NCBI RefSeq assembly: GCF_001598915.1
Contig: NZ_BDAP01000002.1
Coordinates: forward strand, 372,001 to 436,000
Reading direction: 5' to 3'
From: Williamsia muralis NBRC 105860
GTDB taxonomy: Bacteria > Actinomycetota > Actinomycetes > Mycobacteriales > Mycobacteriaceae
Length of the DNA: 64,000 nt
How positions within the stretch are numbered: the stretch's first letter is position 1; each line of letters starts with the position of its first letter. Made by a program: the position numbers and the translations under genes. Positions 1 through 8,046 of the stretch are shown one piece after another. The notes under the pieces are model-generated. The model searched no databases. It saw nothing but the letters and a program-made list of their open reading frames with translations, and had not been told where the DNA came from.

Positions 1-1208
1 TCTTTCTGCTTCTCGTCGCCGGTGGTGGCGGGCGCCGGGGCAACCGTGGGAGGTGGCGCGATGGGCGCAGGCGTGCTCGTGGTGGTGGGCGCTGTCTCCG
101 TGGTCACCGGTGCCGGCGCGAGTTGCGGGAGGCTCGAGGTGGAGGCGCTGGTGGTGCTCGGTGTGGTCGCCGGGGCATCGGAGGAATCGGACCCGAGTGT
201 CACCGCCAGGAGCCCGGCGACCACCGCGACAATCGCGGCAGCCACGATCGCTGCTGCCACCAGCGGCCGGCGCCTAGACCGCGACGCGGGTGCCGGTGCC
301 GCTTGTGCTGCGTAGGCAGCAGACGGCGGGATAGGCGAGGTGAATGCCCGGGTCGCCGGCGGAACGGCCGCGGGCATCGGGGGCGCAGCGGGGGGATGCA
401 TCGGTTGAACCAGCAGTGCTCGCCGCATGCTCTCGGCATCGGGGAAACGCGCAACAGGGTCAGGTGCCATCGCACGTTCGATCGTCCCGACGAGCATCGG
501 ATCGGCAGAGGGCGACAGCGCGCGAAGCGGAGTCGCGTCGTGCTGCAAGATGGCCCGCGCCACCGACAAGATGTTGTCGCCGGCAAACGGACGGAACCCG
601 GCGACCATCTCGTAGCCCATGACGCCGACCGCGTACAGATCGTCGGTGACACCGGCCGGTTTGCCCTCGATCCGATCAGGACTGAGGTAGGCCACTGTTC
701 CCAGCACTTCACCGGTCGCGGTCTGGTTCGACTCAGCGGTTTTTGCGATGCCGAAGTCGGTGACCTTCACAGCGCCCGCCGTGCTGAACAGCACGTTCCC
801 GGGTTTGATGTCGCGGTGCAGGACTCCGGCTGCATGCGCGGCGCCGAGGGCGGACAGCACGTCGGCGAGCACCACCCGGACCCGGTCCGGGCTTACGGGA
901 GCCTCGGCGATCTCGTCGGCAAGGGTGCGACCCGGTAGTCGCTCCATGACGATGAACGGGCGACCACCGTCCTCGCCGCTGTCGTACACGGCCACCACAT
1001 TGGGATGATTGATGGTGGCAGCGGTACGGGCTTCGCTCTCGAATCGCAGCCGGATATCGGCGGCCGCGGCCAGATCTGAGCGCAGCACTTTCACCGCCAC
1101 CGGACGTCCGAGTCGCAGATCCCACCCGTCGTACACGTCACCCATGCCGCCGTGGCCGAGCAGACCGCGCAGTTCATAGCGGCCGGCGAGCGTTTCGGGA
1201 GCGGGCAT
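1..1208 (-). CDS. Serine/threonine protein kinase, PknB type (C-terminus cut by window edge)
   Basis: A membrane-anchored eukaryotic-type kinase that would phosphorylate proteins on Ser/Thr. Reading from an ATG at 1208, a glycine-rich loop (LGHGGMG) is followed by the catalytic lysine in VAVKVL (about residue 40), the catalytic loop HRDIKPGN (about 131-138) and DFGIAK (about 151). After the kinase domain come a Pro/Ala-rich juxtamembrane stretch, a basic RSRRR stop, one transmembrane helix (about residues 305-325) and a Thr/Ser/Pro-rich outer segment. The frame is open to base 1, so the sensor end is outside the window and its type (PASTA or other) cannot be seen. It is divergent from the nucleoside phosphorylase. 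Confidence 0.93.
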   Translation of the reverse strand, partial: MPAPETLAGRYELRGLLGHGGMGDVYDGWDLRLGRPVAVKVLRSDLAAAADIRLRFESEARTAATINHPNVVAVYDSGEDGGRPFIVMERLPGRTLADEIAEAPVSPDRVRVVLADVLSALGAAHAAGVLHRDIKPGNVLFSTAGAVKVTDFGIAKTAESNQTATGEVLGTVAYLSPDRIEGKPAGVTDDLYAVGVMGYEMVAGFRPFAGDNILSVARAILQHDATPLRALSPSADPMLVGTIERAMAPDPVARFPDAESMRRALLVQPMHPPAAPPMPAAVPPATRAFTSPIPPSAAYAAQAAPAPASRSRRRPLVAAAIVAAAIVAVVAGLLAVTLGSDSSDAPATTPSTTSASTSSLPQLAPAPVTTETAPTTTSTPAPIAPPPTVAPAPATTGDEKQK

Positions 1209-1350
1209 TCCCTTACGCTAGCGCCCTTTGTTTCGGGTTTCGCGATCGCTAGTGGATTCATCCGCCGGCTGAACTGTCGAGCCCGCTTCGAGTGGCGAGG
1301 CCCCGTGCCCTGTGGGAGCGTGAACGCTCCTGAGGACGGGATGGAAAATC

Positions 1351-2124
1351 GTGTCAGAGCAGATCGTCGATAAGGCTGCCGCGGGGCGTGGTGCCCGGCA
1401 ATACCACATCGGGATAGCGCCCGGCGAGGTCGGAAGCGTGGCGCTGCTGCCAGGGGATCCATTTCGGGTGCCGTTTGTGGCGGAGTTCCTCACCGGCGTC
1501 ACCGAGGTCGCACACAACCGCGAACATCGGACCATGACGGGCATGTATCGCGGGAAGATGATCACCGCGACCTCCACCGGCATGGGTTGTCCTTCCACGG
1601 CGATTGCGGTGGAAGAACTCGCCCGTGTGGGCGTCACATCCATGATCCGCGTGGGCAGCTCGGCCGCACTGCAGCCGGGTATCGCGCCGGGCGACCTTCT
1701 TGTCAGTGAAGGTTCACTCCGTAACGACGGAACCACCGCTGCCTACGTGCACCCGGGGTTTCCGGCGGTGCCCGACATCGGGATTGCCGGCGAACTGCGT
1801 CGCACCGCCGAGTCGATGAGGGAGCAGCGGGGCGGATTCGGCGTCTATTCGGGTATCAACGCCACCGACGACGCCTTTTACGCCGAGGGCCCCGAGTGGA
1901 TAGCGCAGCTGACCGCGATGGGGATTCTCAACGTGGAGATGGAGAGCTCTGCATTGTTCGTGGTGGCGAAGTTGCGCGGTCTGCGTGCGGGGATGGTCTG
2001 CGCCTGCTCGAGCAACCTCCTCGAGGGCGTGAGTGTGTATGACAAGAAGGACTCGGCGCTCAAGGACGGTTGGATGCGCAGCATCGAGGTGGCGCTCGAT
2101 ACCGCTGTGGCACTTGACTTGTGA
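1351..2124 (+). CDS. Nucleoside phosphorylase (uridine phosphorylase-like)
   Basis: A 257-residue enzyme of the PNP/UDP phosphorylase family, which splits nucleosides with phosphate into base and ribose-1-phosphate for salvage. Visible family features are the early LLPGDPFRV phosphate-site segment, the TSTGMGCPSTAIAVEEL signature (about residues 73-89), IRVGSSAAL, and VEMESSALF near residue 195, where the Glu contacts ribose. The sequence resembles uridine phosphorylase more than purine-specific enzymes, but substrate cannot be fixed by eye. The GTG start follows a GGACGGGA ribosome site. The stop abuts the stop of the convergent arylamine acetyltransferase with no gap. Confidence 0.85.
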   Translation: MSEQIVDKAAAGRGARQYHIGIAPGEVGSVALLPGDPFRVPFVAEFLTGVTEVAHNREHRTMTGMYRGKMITATSTGMGCPSTAIAVEELARVGVTSMIRVGSSAALQPGIAPGDLLVSEGSLRNDGTTAAYVHPGFPAVPDIGIAGELRRTAESMREQRGGFGVYSGINATDDAFYAEGPEWIAQLTAMGILNVEMESSALFVVAKLRGLRAGMVCACSSNLLEGVSVYDKKDSALKDGWMRSIEVALDTAVALDL

Positions 2125-2982
2125 CTAGGTGTCCAGAACTTCCTCAACCCGGTCTCGGAGGCCGTTCACGCCGTCGAGGTTGATCCCGAAGTCGCGTTGC
2201 AGCACCTCGATCACCTCATCGGCCGACCCGAGACGGGTACGGGTCGACGAGCCATCGCGTCCGTGTACCGCCAAGTTGCGGCCGCGCAGATTCCACCGCG
2301 CGTCGTCGGTGACCCTGGCCGCACTCAATCCGACCACGAAGACCGACTCCGGATGTGTCGAGACGTACCAGCTCCCGACTTCCAGATCGATCTGCGGCTG
2401 CGGGTCCTCGGTGAACCGGTACAGCGGCTGCCATTCGTCGCGGATCAGCGCTTCGAGCACCAACTCCTGATCGCGCCGTCGGATCCGGTAGGGCTCGTGA
2501 CGAGTCGACTGCACTTCGTCGGTGATCATGTGGATGGGCGATGACAACGTCTGGCCCCCGAAGCCGACGTCGACGAGGTACTTGCCGGCGACACCGGGAA
2601 TGGTGACTGCGCAGACCTGGTGAGTCCGCGCCGGTAAGTGGTCGTCGGCCTGCATCCACACCACGCGCCCGGTCAATGCGTCAACCTCAAAGCCCAACTC
2701 CGACAGTACGTATCGCATCAGGCCGTTGTGTTCATAGCAGTATCCCCCGCGCCCCCGGTGGACCAGCTTCTCGGTCAACGCCGTGGCGCTGAGGTCGGCG
2801 ACGGGCACGCCGAGCAGGGGATCGATGTTCTCGAACGGGATGGTCCGGGTGTGCGCTGCCACCAGCGCGTGCAGTGTTTCGACCGTCGGTGTCGACGGAC
2901 CGGTGTGATGGATGCGCTGAAAGTAGGCGTCGATGTCGAGGCCGGATGAGTTCGTGACCGTGGGTGCCGGAAGTGTGCTCAT
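2125..2982 (-). CDS. nat: Arylamine N-acetyltransferase
   Basis: A 285-residue cytosolic enzyme that moves acetyl (or propionyl) from CoA to arylamines and hydrazines. The Cys-His-Asp triad is intact: Cys82 in RGGYCYEHN, His121 in RTHQVCAV and Asp138 in YLVDVGFGG. Length and motif order fit NAT proteins of mycobacteria and rhodococci, where the enzyme lies near sterol breakdown genes. Only one candidate KstR-like site, about 0.9 kb away, hints at that here. The gene stands alone, convergent with the nucleoside phosphorylase. The start is an ATG at 2982, and I see no better alternative. Confidence 0.93.
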   Translation of the reverse strand: MSTLPAPTVTNSSGLDIDAYFQRIHHTGPSTPTVETLHALVAAHTRTIPFENIDPLLGVPVADLSATALTEKLVHRGRGGYCYEHNGLMRYVLSELGFEVDALTGRVVWMQADDHLPARTHQVCAVTIPGVAGKYLVDVGFGGQTLSSPIHMITDEVQSTRHEPYRIRRRDQELVLEALIRDEWQPLYRFTEDPQPQIDLEVGSWYVSTHPESVFVVGLSAARVTDDARWNLRGRNLAVHGRDGSSTRTRLGSADEVIEVLQRDFGINLDGVNGLRDRVEEVLDT

Positions 2983-3239
2983 GACAAGAATGGTCCAACT
3001 TCAAGTACGGGTGAAGTCAAGGGGTCGGAGGATCCACTGAAAACTGTTGGATAGCGGCCTCCCGAGGGCAATATTCCCTCGGTGTTCTCGTACACGGCAG
3101 ATTTGAGGGAGTAACAGTTCTCGCTCGACGCGCCAGAACAAAACTCTCGCTGAGACAAACCCGTGGCAACCGGCCGTTCGTGTCGTAAGGTCACCGGCGG
3201 TCGAACCCGACCGGCACCGCCATGTCTGGAGTGAGTCAC

Positions 3240-3785
3240 GTGAAAGTCTCTGTAGTCGTCGGAAACCCCAAACCGCAGGCGCGGACCCGCACTGTGGCAG
3301 AGGCGCTGGTGCCGGCGCTGTTGACGCCGGGCAGCTACGACCTCGACGTGATCGAACTCGCCGACTACGCGTCTGAATTGTTCGAGTGGTCGTCGGAGCG
3401 ACTGAAGGCGGTGACCACTGCTGTCGCCGACAGCGACCTGGTGATCTTTGCGACGCCCACCTACAAGGCGTCCTATACGGGTCTGCTCAAAGCGTTCCTC
3501 GACCGCTACGGAACCGATGGGCTGCAGGGAGTGGTCGCGATCCCGGTCTTCACCGGTGGTGATCTCACGCATTCGCTCGCTCCCCAGACCACACTGTTGC
3601 CGCTGCTCGCCGAACTCGGTGCGGTGGTGCCGGGCCGCGGGTTGTACTTCGTGATCGACGATCTGCCCCGACTCAACGAGTTCATCGCCGAAGCTGTTGC
3701 TCGCTACGCGAAGGTGTTTGCGTCTTTGACCGCGGTTGCAGGTGCGGTCGTGGAGGTCGAATCTGCCGACGTATCAGGGAAGTAG
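3240..3785 (+). CDS. NADPH-dependent FMN reductase family protein
   Basis: A flavodoxin-fold protein of about 181 residues that would use NAD(P)H to reduce FMN or another acceptor. The N-terminus VSVVVGNPKPQARTRTVAEA is the family's phosphate-binding loop, and the later FATPTYKASYTGLLKAFLDR segment is the conserved FMN/dimer region of SsuE/MsuE-type reductases. I prefer the GTG at 3240, because GGAGTGAG lies at the right distance before it. An ATG at 3222 would add six residues but has no ribosome site. No sulfonate-utilisation genes are adjacent, so the partner monooxygenase is unknown. Confidence 0.85.
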   Translation: MKVSVVVGNPKPQARTRTVAEALVPALLTPGSYDLDVIELADYASELFEWSSERLKAVTTAVADSDLVIFATPTYKASYTGLLKAFLDRYGTDGLQGVVAIPVFTGGDLTHSLAPQTTLLPLLAELGAVVPGRGLYFVIDDLPRLNEFIAEAVARYAKVFASLTAVAGAVVEVESADVSGK

Positions 3786-3879
3786 CGCCTCGAGGCCGAC
3801 GTGTTCTTCCCGGCGGCCACCGGACGGGTGCGTCGGGAGTCTGTGGGTAGGGCAGGGTGCATTCCCGCGCGACCGAAAC

Positions 3880-3893
3880 TGGAACGTGTTCTA
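3880..3893. promoter_or_regulatory. KstR-like operator
   Basis: The 14-mer TGGAACGTGTTCTA fits TnnAACnnGTTnnA, the motif bound by the TetR-family sterol repressor KstR in mycobacteria and rhodococci. It lies 54 bases before the alpha/beta hydrolase start, inside the 162-base gap after the FMN reductase. The match to every fixed position is seen directly. Binding by KstR is inferred. Confidence 0.5.
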
Positions 3894-3947
3894 CTTGCTG
3901 CACCAGGCGCAGGTAGGCGGGGCGCCGACATCAGGCGGGGGCCAGTT

Positions 3948-4805
3948 ATGGATGAAATCGAACTACAGACCGGTGTGCGAGTAGGCGTGAGTGTGGCTGG
4001 CGAAGGTCAGCCGTTATTACTCCTCGCGGGTCTGGGGATGCCGGCGATCGTCTGGGAGTTCTCCGGCCTATCTACTCAATTGGTCGACGCAGGCTTCTCG
4101 GTGATCAGTTTCAATGCCCGCGGCATTCCGCCGTCATCAGCTCCACCTGCGCCCTACTCGGTCGAGGATCTTGCTGCCGATGCAATCGAGGTTCTGCGGG
4201 AACTCGGACATGATTCGGACGTTGTCGTTGTCGGCTACTCCCTGGGTAGCTACGTTGCCCAAGCCTTGTTGAGGCAACATCCGACTGTCTTTTCCGCAGC
4301 GGTATTGATGGCCGGGCTCGACCCGTCGCCGATCCTCGAGCTGGTCGACACCATGGAGCTCGACCTCATCGAGTCGACGGGGGCGCTGCCGACCGCCGTC
4401 AGTACTTTCGAATTGCTGATGACCACCCTGCCCATCAAAACGGTCCAGGATCCGCAGGCCGTCAGCGGCTGGCAGGACATTCTCGGCGACGACGGTAGCC
4501 GGTGGACCAGTGTCGACGGCCTCGCTGGGCAGCTCTCAGCATCACGAGACTGGTCCCGAGACCGGATCGAACACCTCAATGCGCTTTCGGCCATCGCGGT
4601 TCCTGCTCTGTCCCTTGCGTTCGAACACGACGTCTTCTTCCCGCCGGCCACCGAACGGGCCGCGGCCGGCAGCATTCCTGGATGCGAACACGTCGTAGTT
4701 GCGGATGCAGCGCACGGTGGGTTGAGCACGCACCCCGAGGAACCCGTCAGAGTGATCGTCGACTTCTGTCAACGCGTACGAACAGCGGTCGGCCCCCAAA
4801 CATAG
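3948..4805 (+). CDS. Alpha/beta hydrolase
   Basis: A 285-residue soluble hydrolase. The nucleophile elbow GYSLGS places Ser98. LLLLAGLGMPA is the oxyanion-side loop that replaces the common HGxx, LAFEHDVFFPP carries the likely acid, and DAAHGG carries the catalytic His near the end. The frame stays open upstream to 3801, but the ATG at 3948 follows GCGGGGG and starts just before the first strand, so the shorter form is chosen. The KstR-like motif upstream suggests control by sterols or their breakdown products. The substrate is unknown. Confidence 0.85.
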   Translation: MDEIELQTGVRVGVSVAGEGQPLLLLAGLGMPAIVWEFSGLSTQLVDAGFSVISFNARGIPPSSAPPAPYSVEDLAADAIEVLRELGHDSDVVVVGYSLGSYVAQALLRQHPTVFSAAVLMAGLDPSPILELVDTMELDLIESTGALPTAVSTFELLMTTLPIKTVQDPQAVSGWQDILGDDGSRWTSVDGLAGQLSASRDWSRDRIEHLNALSAIAVPALSLAFEHDVFFPPATERAAAGSIPGCEHVVVADAAHGGLSTHPEEPVRVIVDFCQRVRTAVGPQT

Positions 4806-4885
4806 TCTGTAGCAGCTCACCCTGAACTGGTTCGCGAGAAACTAGCTTGCCGCAGCGAATCGGTCGTATGCGCATGAGCCGAGTA

Positions 4886-4922
4886 TTGACTTCATGCTCA
4901 CTTGAAGTCTTAGCGTCGTGTC
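4886..4922 (+). promoter_or_regulatory. MerR-type promoter and operator, probably leaderless
   Basis: A -35 element TTGACT (4886-4891) and a -10 element TAGCGT (4911-4916) are separated by 19 bases, the long spacer typical of promoters remodelled by MerR-family activators. Between and around them lies a perfect inverted repeat GACTTCA-N8-TGAAGTC (4888-4909). The expected transcription start falls at or next to the ATG at 4923, so the message would be leaderless. Confidence 0.55.
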
Positions 4923-5345
4923 ATGACTCAACAATCAGACCGCATCGTGGCGCCAGAGACCGCTGATGTCAACGCAATCCGAAGGATCATCACCGATGTT
5001 CAAGAGGGGTTCAACAACAACGACCCTGTTCAGATGAACTCGCATCTTGCCGACGACGCGGTCGTCGTGAACGCCCGTGGGGCGGTTCTCGAAGGTCGCC
5101 GGGCAATCGAGGAGTCCACGAAAGATGGCCTGGCGTCGGGGTTTCTGAGAGACGCGACCGCTTACTACGAATTGGTCGATGTCACGCTGCTGGCCCAAGA
5201 CGTCATCGTCGCTCGCAAGAACGCGTGGTCCACCTCGGAGGACGCGCGCGACGGCAGTGCCCCGGAGATGAACGCGTTGTATGTCTTTGTCCGTCGCGAG
5301 GGTCGTTGGGTGATTTGGCGTCGGCAGAACACACTCGTCGTATGA
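4923..5345 (+). CDS. SnoaL/SgcJ-like NTF2-fold protein
   Basis: A 140-residue protein of the NTF2-like superfamily, close in layout to SgcJ/EcaC-type proteins. It shows the helix-rich start (ADVNAIRRIITDVQEGFNNND), the LADDAVVVNARGAVLEGRRAI strand-turn segment and the closing RREGRWVIWRRQNTLV strands. Such proteins are small-molecule isomerases, cyclases or binding proteins, and no catalytic residue can be assigned here. It stands alone behind a MerR-type promoter, which suggests induction by a small ligand or redox stress. Confidence 0.78.
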   Translation: MTQQSDRIVAPETADVNAIRRIITDVQEGFNNNDPVQMNSHLADDAVVVNARGAVLEGRRAIEESTKDGLASGFLRDATAYYELVDVTLLAQDVIVARKNAWSTSEDARDGSAPEMNALYVFVRREGRWVIWRRQNTLVV

Positions 5346-5380
5346 ATCGATCGACGAGCTAGAGGGCCCGCGGTCCCCCG

Positions 5381-6127
5381 TCACAGCAACACACCGCCGG
5401 ATACTTCGATGCGTTCGCCTGTCGCCCAGCGGAACTCGCGGGACACCAGGGCTGAGATCGCGTCGGCGATCTCAGCTGGATCGCCCACTCGCCCGAGCGC
5501 GGTTTGTCCGGACAATCCCGCGCGCATCGCTTCGTCGTCGCGCATGGCTCCGCCATTGAAGTCGGTTGCGGTGGGGCCGGGCGCGATCGAGTTGATCCGG
5601 ATGCCCCGAGGGCCGAGTTCCGCAGCGAGGCTGCGGGTAAGAGCTTCGAGGGCCTTCTTTGATGCGGCGTAGACGGAGGTTGCCGGGCTGACGTGCCGGC
5701 TGAGCGAACTCGATACGTTCACGATGCTTGCCCCTTCCGACAGGTGTGGCAGGAAAGCCTGGGTGACAAAGAGCGGACCGCGGACGTTGACGGCAAAGGT
5801 GGCGTCGAAGTCATCGACCGTGATGGCGTCAAGCGGCGCGAACAGGCCCACCCCGGCGTTGTTGACCAGTACGTCGACGGTACTGGCGCTCCACTCGCGC
5901 TCGATGCCGGCGAGCACGGTGACACGCGCCGCCTCGATGGAGGCGAGGTCCGCGACATCCAGGTGAACCGCGATGGCTTCGCCGCCCAACTCGACGATCT
6001 CATCCACGACCTCGCTTCCACCGCCCCGCGAGGCCGTGACAACTCTGATCTTGTTTCGGGCCAGAGCGAGCGCGGTCGCTCGTCCGAGTCCACGGTTGGC
6101 GCCGGTCACGAGGGCAATACGGGTCAT
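5381..6127 (-). CDS. Short-chain dehydrogenase/reductase
   Basis: A 248-residue classical SDR oxidoreductase. TGANRGLG (residues 8-15) binds the dinucleotide, DVLVNNAGVG and the Ser of VNVSSSLS follow, and the YAASK box supplies Tyr and Lys. The C-terminal GERIEVSGGVLL is also usual. The open frame runs 69 codons further upstream, but the ATG at 6127 follows a GGAG site and starts at the first strand. The upstream extension would run through the divergent promoter. It is probably the target of the divergently encoded TetR regulator. The substrate is unknown. Confidence 0.9.
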   Translation of the reverse strand: MTRIALVTGANRGLGRATALALARNKIRVVTASRGGGSEVVDEIVELGGEAIAVHLDVADLASIEAARVTVLAGIEREWSASTVDVLVNNAGVGLFAPLDAITVDDFDATFAVNVRGPLFVTQAFLPHLSEGASIVNVSSSLSRHVSPATSVYAASKKALEALTRSLAAELGPRGIRINSIAPGPTATDFNGGAMRDDEAMRAGLSGQTALGRVGDPAEIADAISALVSREFRWATGERIEVSGGVLL

Positions 6128-6143
6128 GGCTTCTCCAGTCAGA

Positions 6144-6169
6144 TAAGTAAATGAATACTTACTTGTAAG
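6144..6169. promoter_or_regulatory. Overlapping palindromes, probable TetR operator
   Basis: Between the divergent SDR and TetR genes are two interlocked inverted repeats: TAAGTA-N6-TACTTA (6144-6161) and CTTAC-TT-GTAAG (6158-6169). This layout is common for TetR repressors that control themselves and a divergent reductase gene. Confidence 0.6.
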
Positions 6170-6215
6170 GTAGATCGTGTTGGAATGCCCGTCAACACGA
6201 AGCAGGGAGTGAACC

Positions 6216-6776
6216 ATGGCCCGCGACGCCGAGGCGACCAAGGAACGGATTCTCGCTGCGGCAACCGACGAATTCTCCGCGCACGGATTTGCGGGTGGGC
6301 GAGTAGAGCGGATCGCTGCCAAAGCGCAGAGCAACGTTCGGATGATCTACGCGTACTACGGCGGCAAAAGCGGCTTGTTCGACGCGACCCTGGCAGCGGC
6401 GCTACGTCGGATGGCCGAGAACGTCCCGCCGCGCCCTGAAGACCTTGCCGGTTGGGCCGGTGACGTGTTCGACCATCATCAGCGTTTCCCCGAAGTACTT
6501 CGGCTGAGCATGTGGGCTCAGCTCGAGCGGCCAGAAGCAACTGCTGAGCCCAGCGAGATTTATCGGGACAAGGCACTCGCCGTCGCGACGGACGCGGCCC
6601 AACCATTGTCGGCCGTCGACGTCCTGGTCTTCATCTACGCCATCGCGCAAGCCTGGCAGCTGTCGCCCAAAGGGCTTACCGGACTTGACGAATACGAGAC
6701 TGATGGAGATGGAGTTGCTGCTCACCGGCAATCGGTGGTCACCGCAGTCGAGCGGATGTTGCAGGCCCGATCCTGA
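6216..6776 (+). CDS. TetR family transcriptional regulator
   Basis: A 186-residue repressor. The N-terminal helix-turn-helix (about residues 10-55) is clear: KERILAAATDEFSAHGF, then VERIAAKAQSNVRMIYAYYGGKSGLFDA. The rest is a helical ligand-binding domain with no recognisable signature. The ATG follows GGGAG. It faces the SDR gene across an 88-base gap that holds palindromic sites, so it most likely represses that gene and itself until a ligand, perhaps the SDR substrate, releases it. Confidence 0.92.
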   Translation: MARDAEATKERILAAATDEFSAHGFAGGRVERIAAKAQSNVRMIYAYYGGKSGLFDATLAAALRRMAENVPPRPEDLAGWAGDVFDHHQRFPEVLRLSMWAQLERPEATAEPSEIYRDKALAVATDAAQPLSAVDVLVFIYAIAQAWQLSPKGLTGLDEYETDGDGVAAHRQSVVTAVERMLQARS

Positions 6777-6827
6777 GTCGGAGACGTCTCAGATGCCGCA
6801 CGCCGACCTGCTGCTGAACCCGGTCGC

Positions 6828-7241
6828 CTAATTGATGTTGTACGTGACAGTGTTGTTCGCTGGGGCGGGGTCACCGGTGGTGGACAGCGCGAAGTACGTC
6901 AGGGGCGCCCCGGCGATGTAGCCGCAACCTCCGAAGTATTCGGTCAGCGATTGGCCGGCGGCCATGTTGCCGAGATACCGCGGCGGCCCACCTGCCAGCA
7001 GCGCGACCAGGCTGCTGGGCCCAGCGATGACGTTGTAGGCGGTGTCGGGGCCGCGGTTTGTGACCGTCAGGTGGCAGGTGTCGAAGCTCGAGGAGATTGT
7101 CACAGAAAGGTCAGCGCTGCCCCCACTCGCTGATCCGGATTCCGGTGCGGCAGCGGCGGGGCCGACACCGATTACCAATGCCGCAGCTCCGGCTGCAACG
7201 ACCCCGACGCCGATTGCCCGAACAGTTGTATTCATACGCAT
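6828..7241 (-). CDS. Secreted protein with DUF11/CARDB-like domain
   Basis: A 137-residue exported protein. A signal peptide is clear: a short basic start, a hydrophobic run of Ala/Val/Gly and a cleavage region at PAAAAPES. The mature part contains the pattern CHLTVTNRGPDTAYNV, like the Ig-fold surface repeat DUF11, and ends in PAPANNTVTYNIN. Two mature cysteines could form a disulfide. The start at 7241 is preceded by AAGGGGGC; upstream in-frame starts would bury the signal peptide. The function is unknown, probably at the cell surface. Confidence 0.7.
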   Translation of the reverse strand: MRMNTTVRAIGVGVVAAGAAALVIGVGPAAAAPESGSASGGSADLSVTISSSFDTCHLTVTNRGPDTAYNVIAGPSSLVALLAGGPPRYLGNMAAGQSLTEYFGGCGYIAGAPLTYFALSTTGDPAPANNTVTYNIN

Positions 7242-7481
7242 GGATCTGCCCCCTTGGCCTGTCACTACGCTTTGAACCCGGACTGTACGCCGCACTGCGA
7301 GTGCAACATCGGCAAACTGGAGAAAAGATGTCAAGCGGCAGCTCGTGGACTTGGCGTACCCACCCGGTGCCAACGCAACATTCGTTGATTCACGTAACAG
7401 ATTGCGGCACCATAACTTTCGTGTCGCTGACGAAATAATCCGTGAACACCGCGCTGCCCTGCCGGTCGTTCGATCGCTTCC

Positions 7482-7955
7482 TTACGCTGGGCGGGCAGGT
7501 TGAGTATGCGTCGGCGTCGGTGCTGGAGGGGCGAAAGTGCCTCCTGGACGGTGCGGTTGAACGAAGTGCTGCACAAAGGCAACTAACAAGCCGACGGCCG
7601 CCATCGGAACTGCAAAACCCAACAGAATCCAGAATGACGCCCAGTTTGCTATCGCTATGAATGCCAACACGCCGAATGTGAGGACAACCAGCCACGACAC
7701 CCAGCGCTTCATCGCCAGGGCCGCCACGGCGGGAGGCACTGCCAACATCAGCCCGAGCTGAACCAACGGCCACGAACCAAAGACGCGCAGGATCGAGTCA
7801 TCGCACTGCAGCGCGGCTTGGCTTCCGTCGAGACCCAACTCGCCGGACTTAGAACACGACAGTGACACACCCTCAACTGGCGACATCGCAGTCCAGATCG
7901 TGAATATCACTGCCGCCAGAGCCAAACTCCACCAAACCGCTCTCAGTGCCAGCAC
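7482..7955 (-). CDS. Small integral membrane protein
   Basis: A 157-residue protein with about four hydrophobic helices (near residues 5-24, 62-82, 85-104 and 107-130). An extracytoplasmic loop with two cysteines (SLSCSKSG and LQCDDS) lies between helices 1 and 2. The tail is rich in Pro, Thr and His. I do not recognise a family. It is followed on the same strand by the secreted DUF11-like gene after a gap of about 240 bases in which I see nothing coding. Confidence 0.55.
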   Translation of the reverse strand: MLALRAVWWSLALAAVIFTIWTAMSPVEGVSLSCSKSGELGLDGSQAALQCDDSILRVFGSWPLVQLGLMLAVPPAVAALAMKRWVSWLVVLTFGVLAFIAIANWASFWILLGFAVPMAAVGLLVAFVQHFVQPHRPGGTFAPPAPTPTHTQPARPA

Positions 7956-8046
7956 AAGCGGAGCCTAGCCGTCCTTCTCAGAGCAAGTATTGGTGCGGCC
8001 CCGACGCCGGCCCTCGTGCCGGCGTCGGCCAAGCAGCTCAAACACT

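Noticed and set aside
123-938. A long plus-strand open frame opposite the kinase
   Set aside because: It is antisense to clear kinase motifs (HRDIKPGN, DFGIAK) and its translation is Arg/His/Gly-rich, typical of the shadow of a GC-rich gene.
3801-3947. A 49-residue N-terminal extension of the alpha/beta hydrolase
   Set aside because: It contains the KstR-like site and has no protein-like features. The ATG at 3948 has a better ribosome site.
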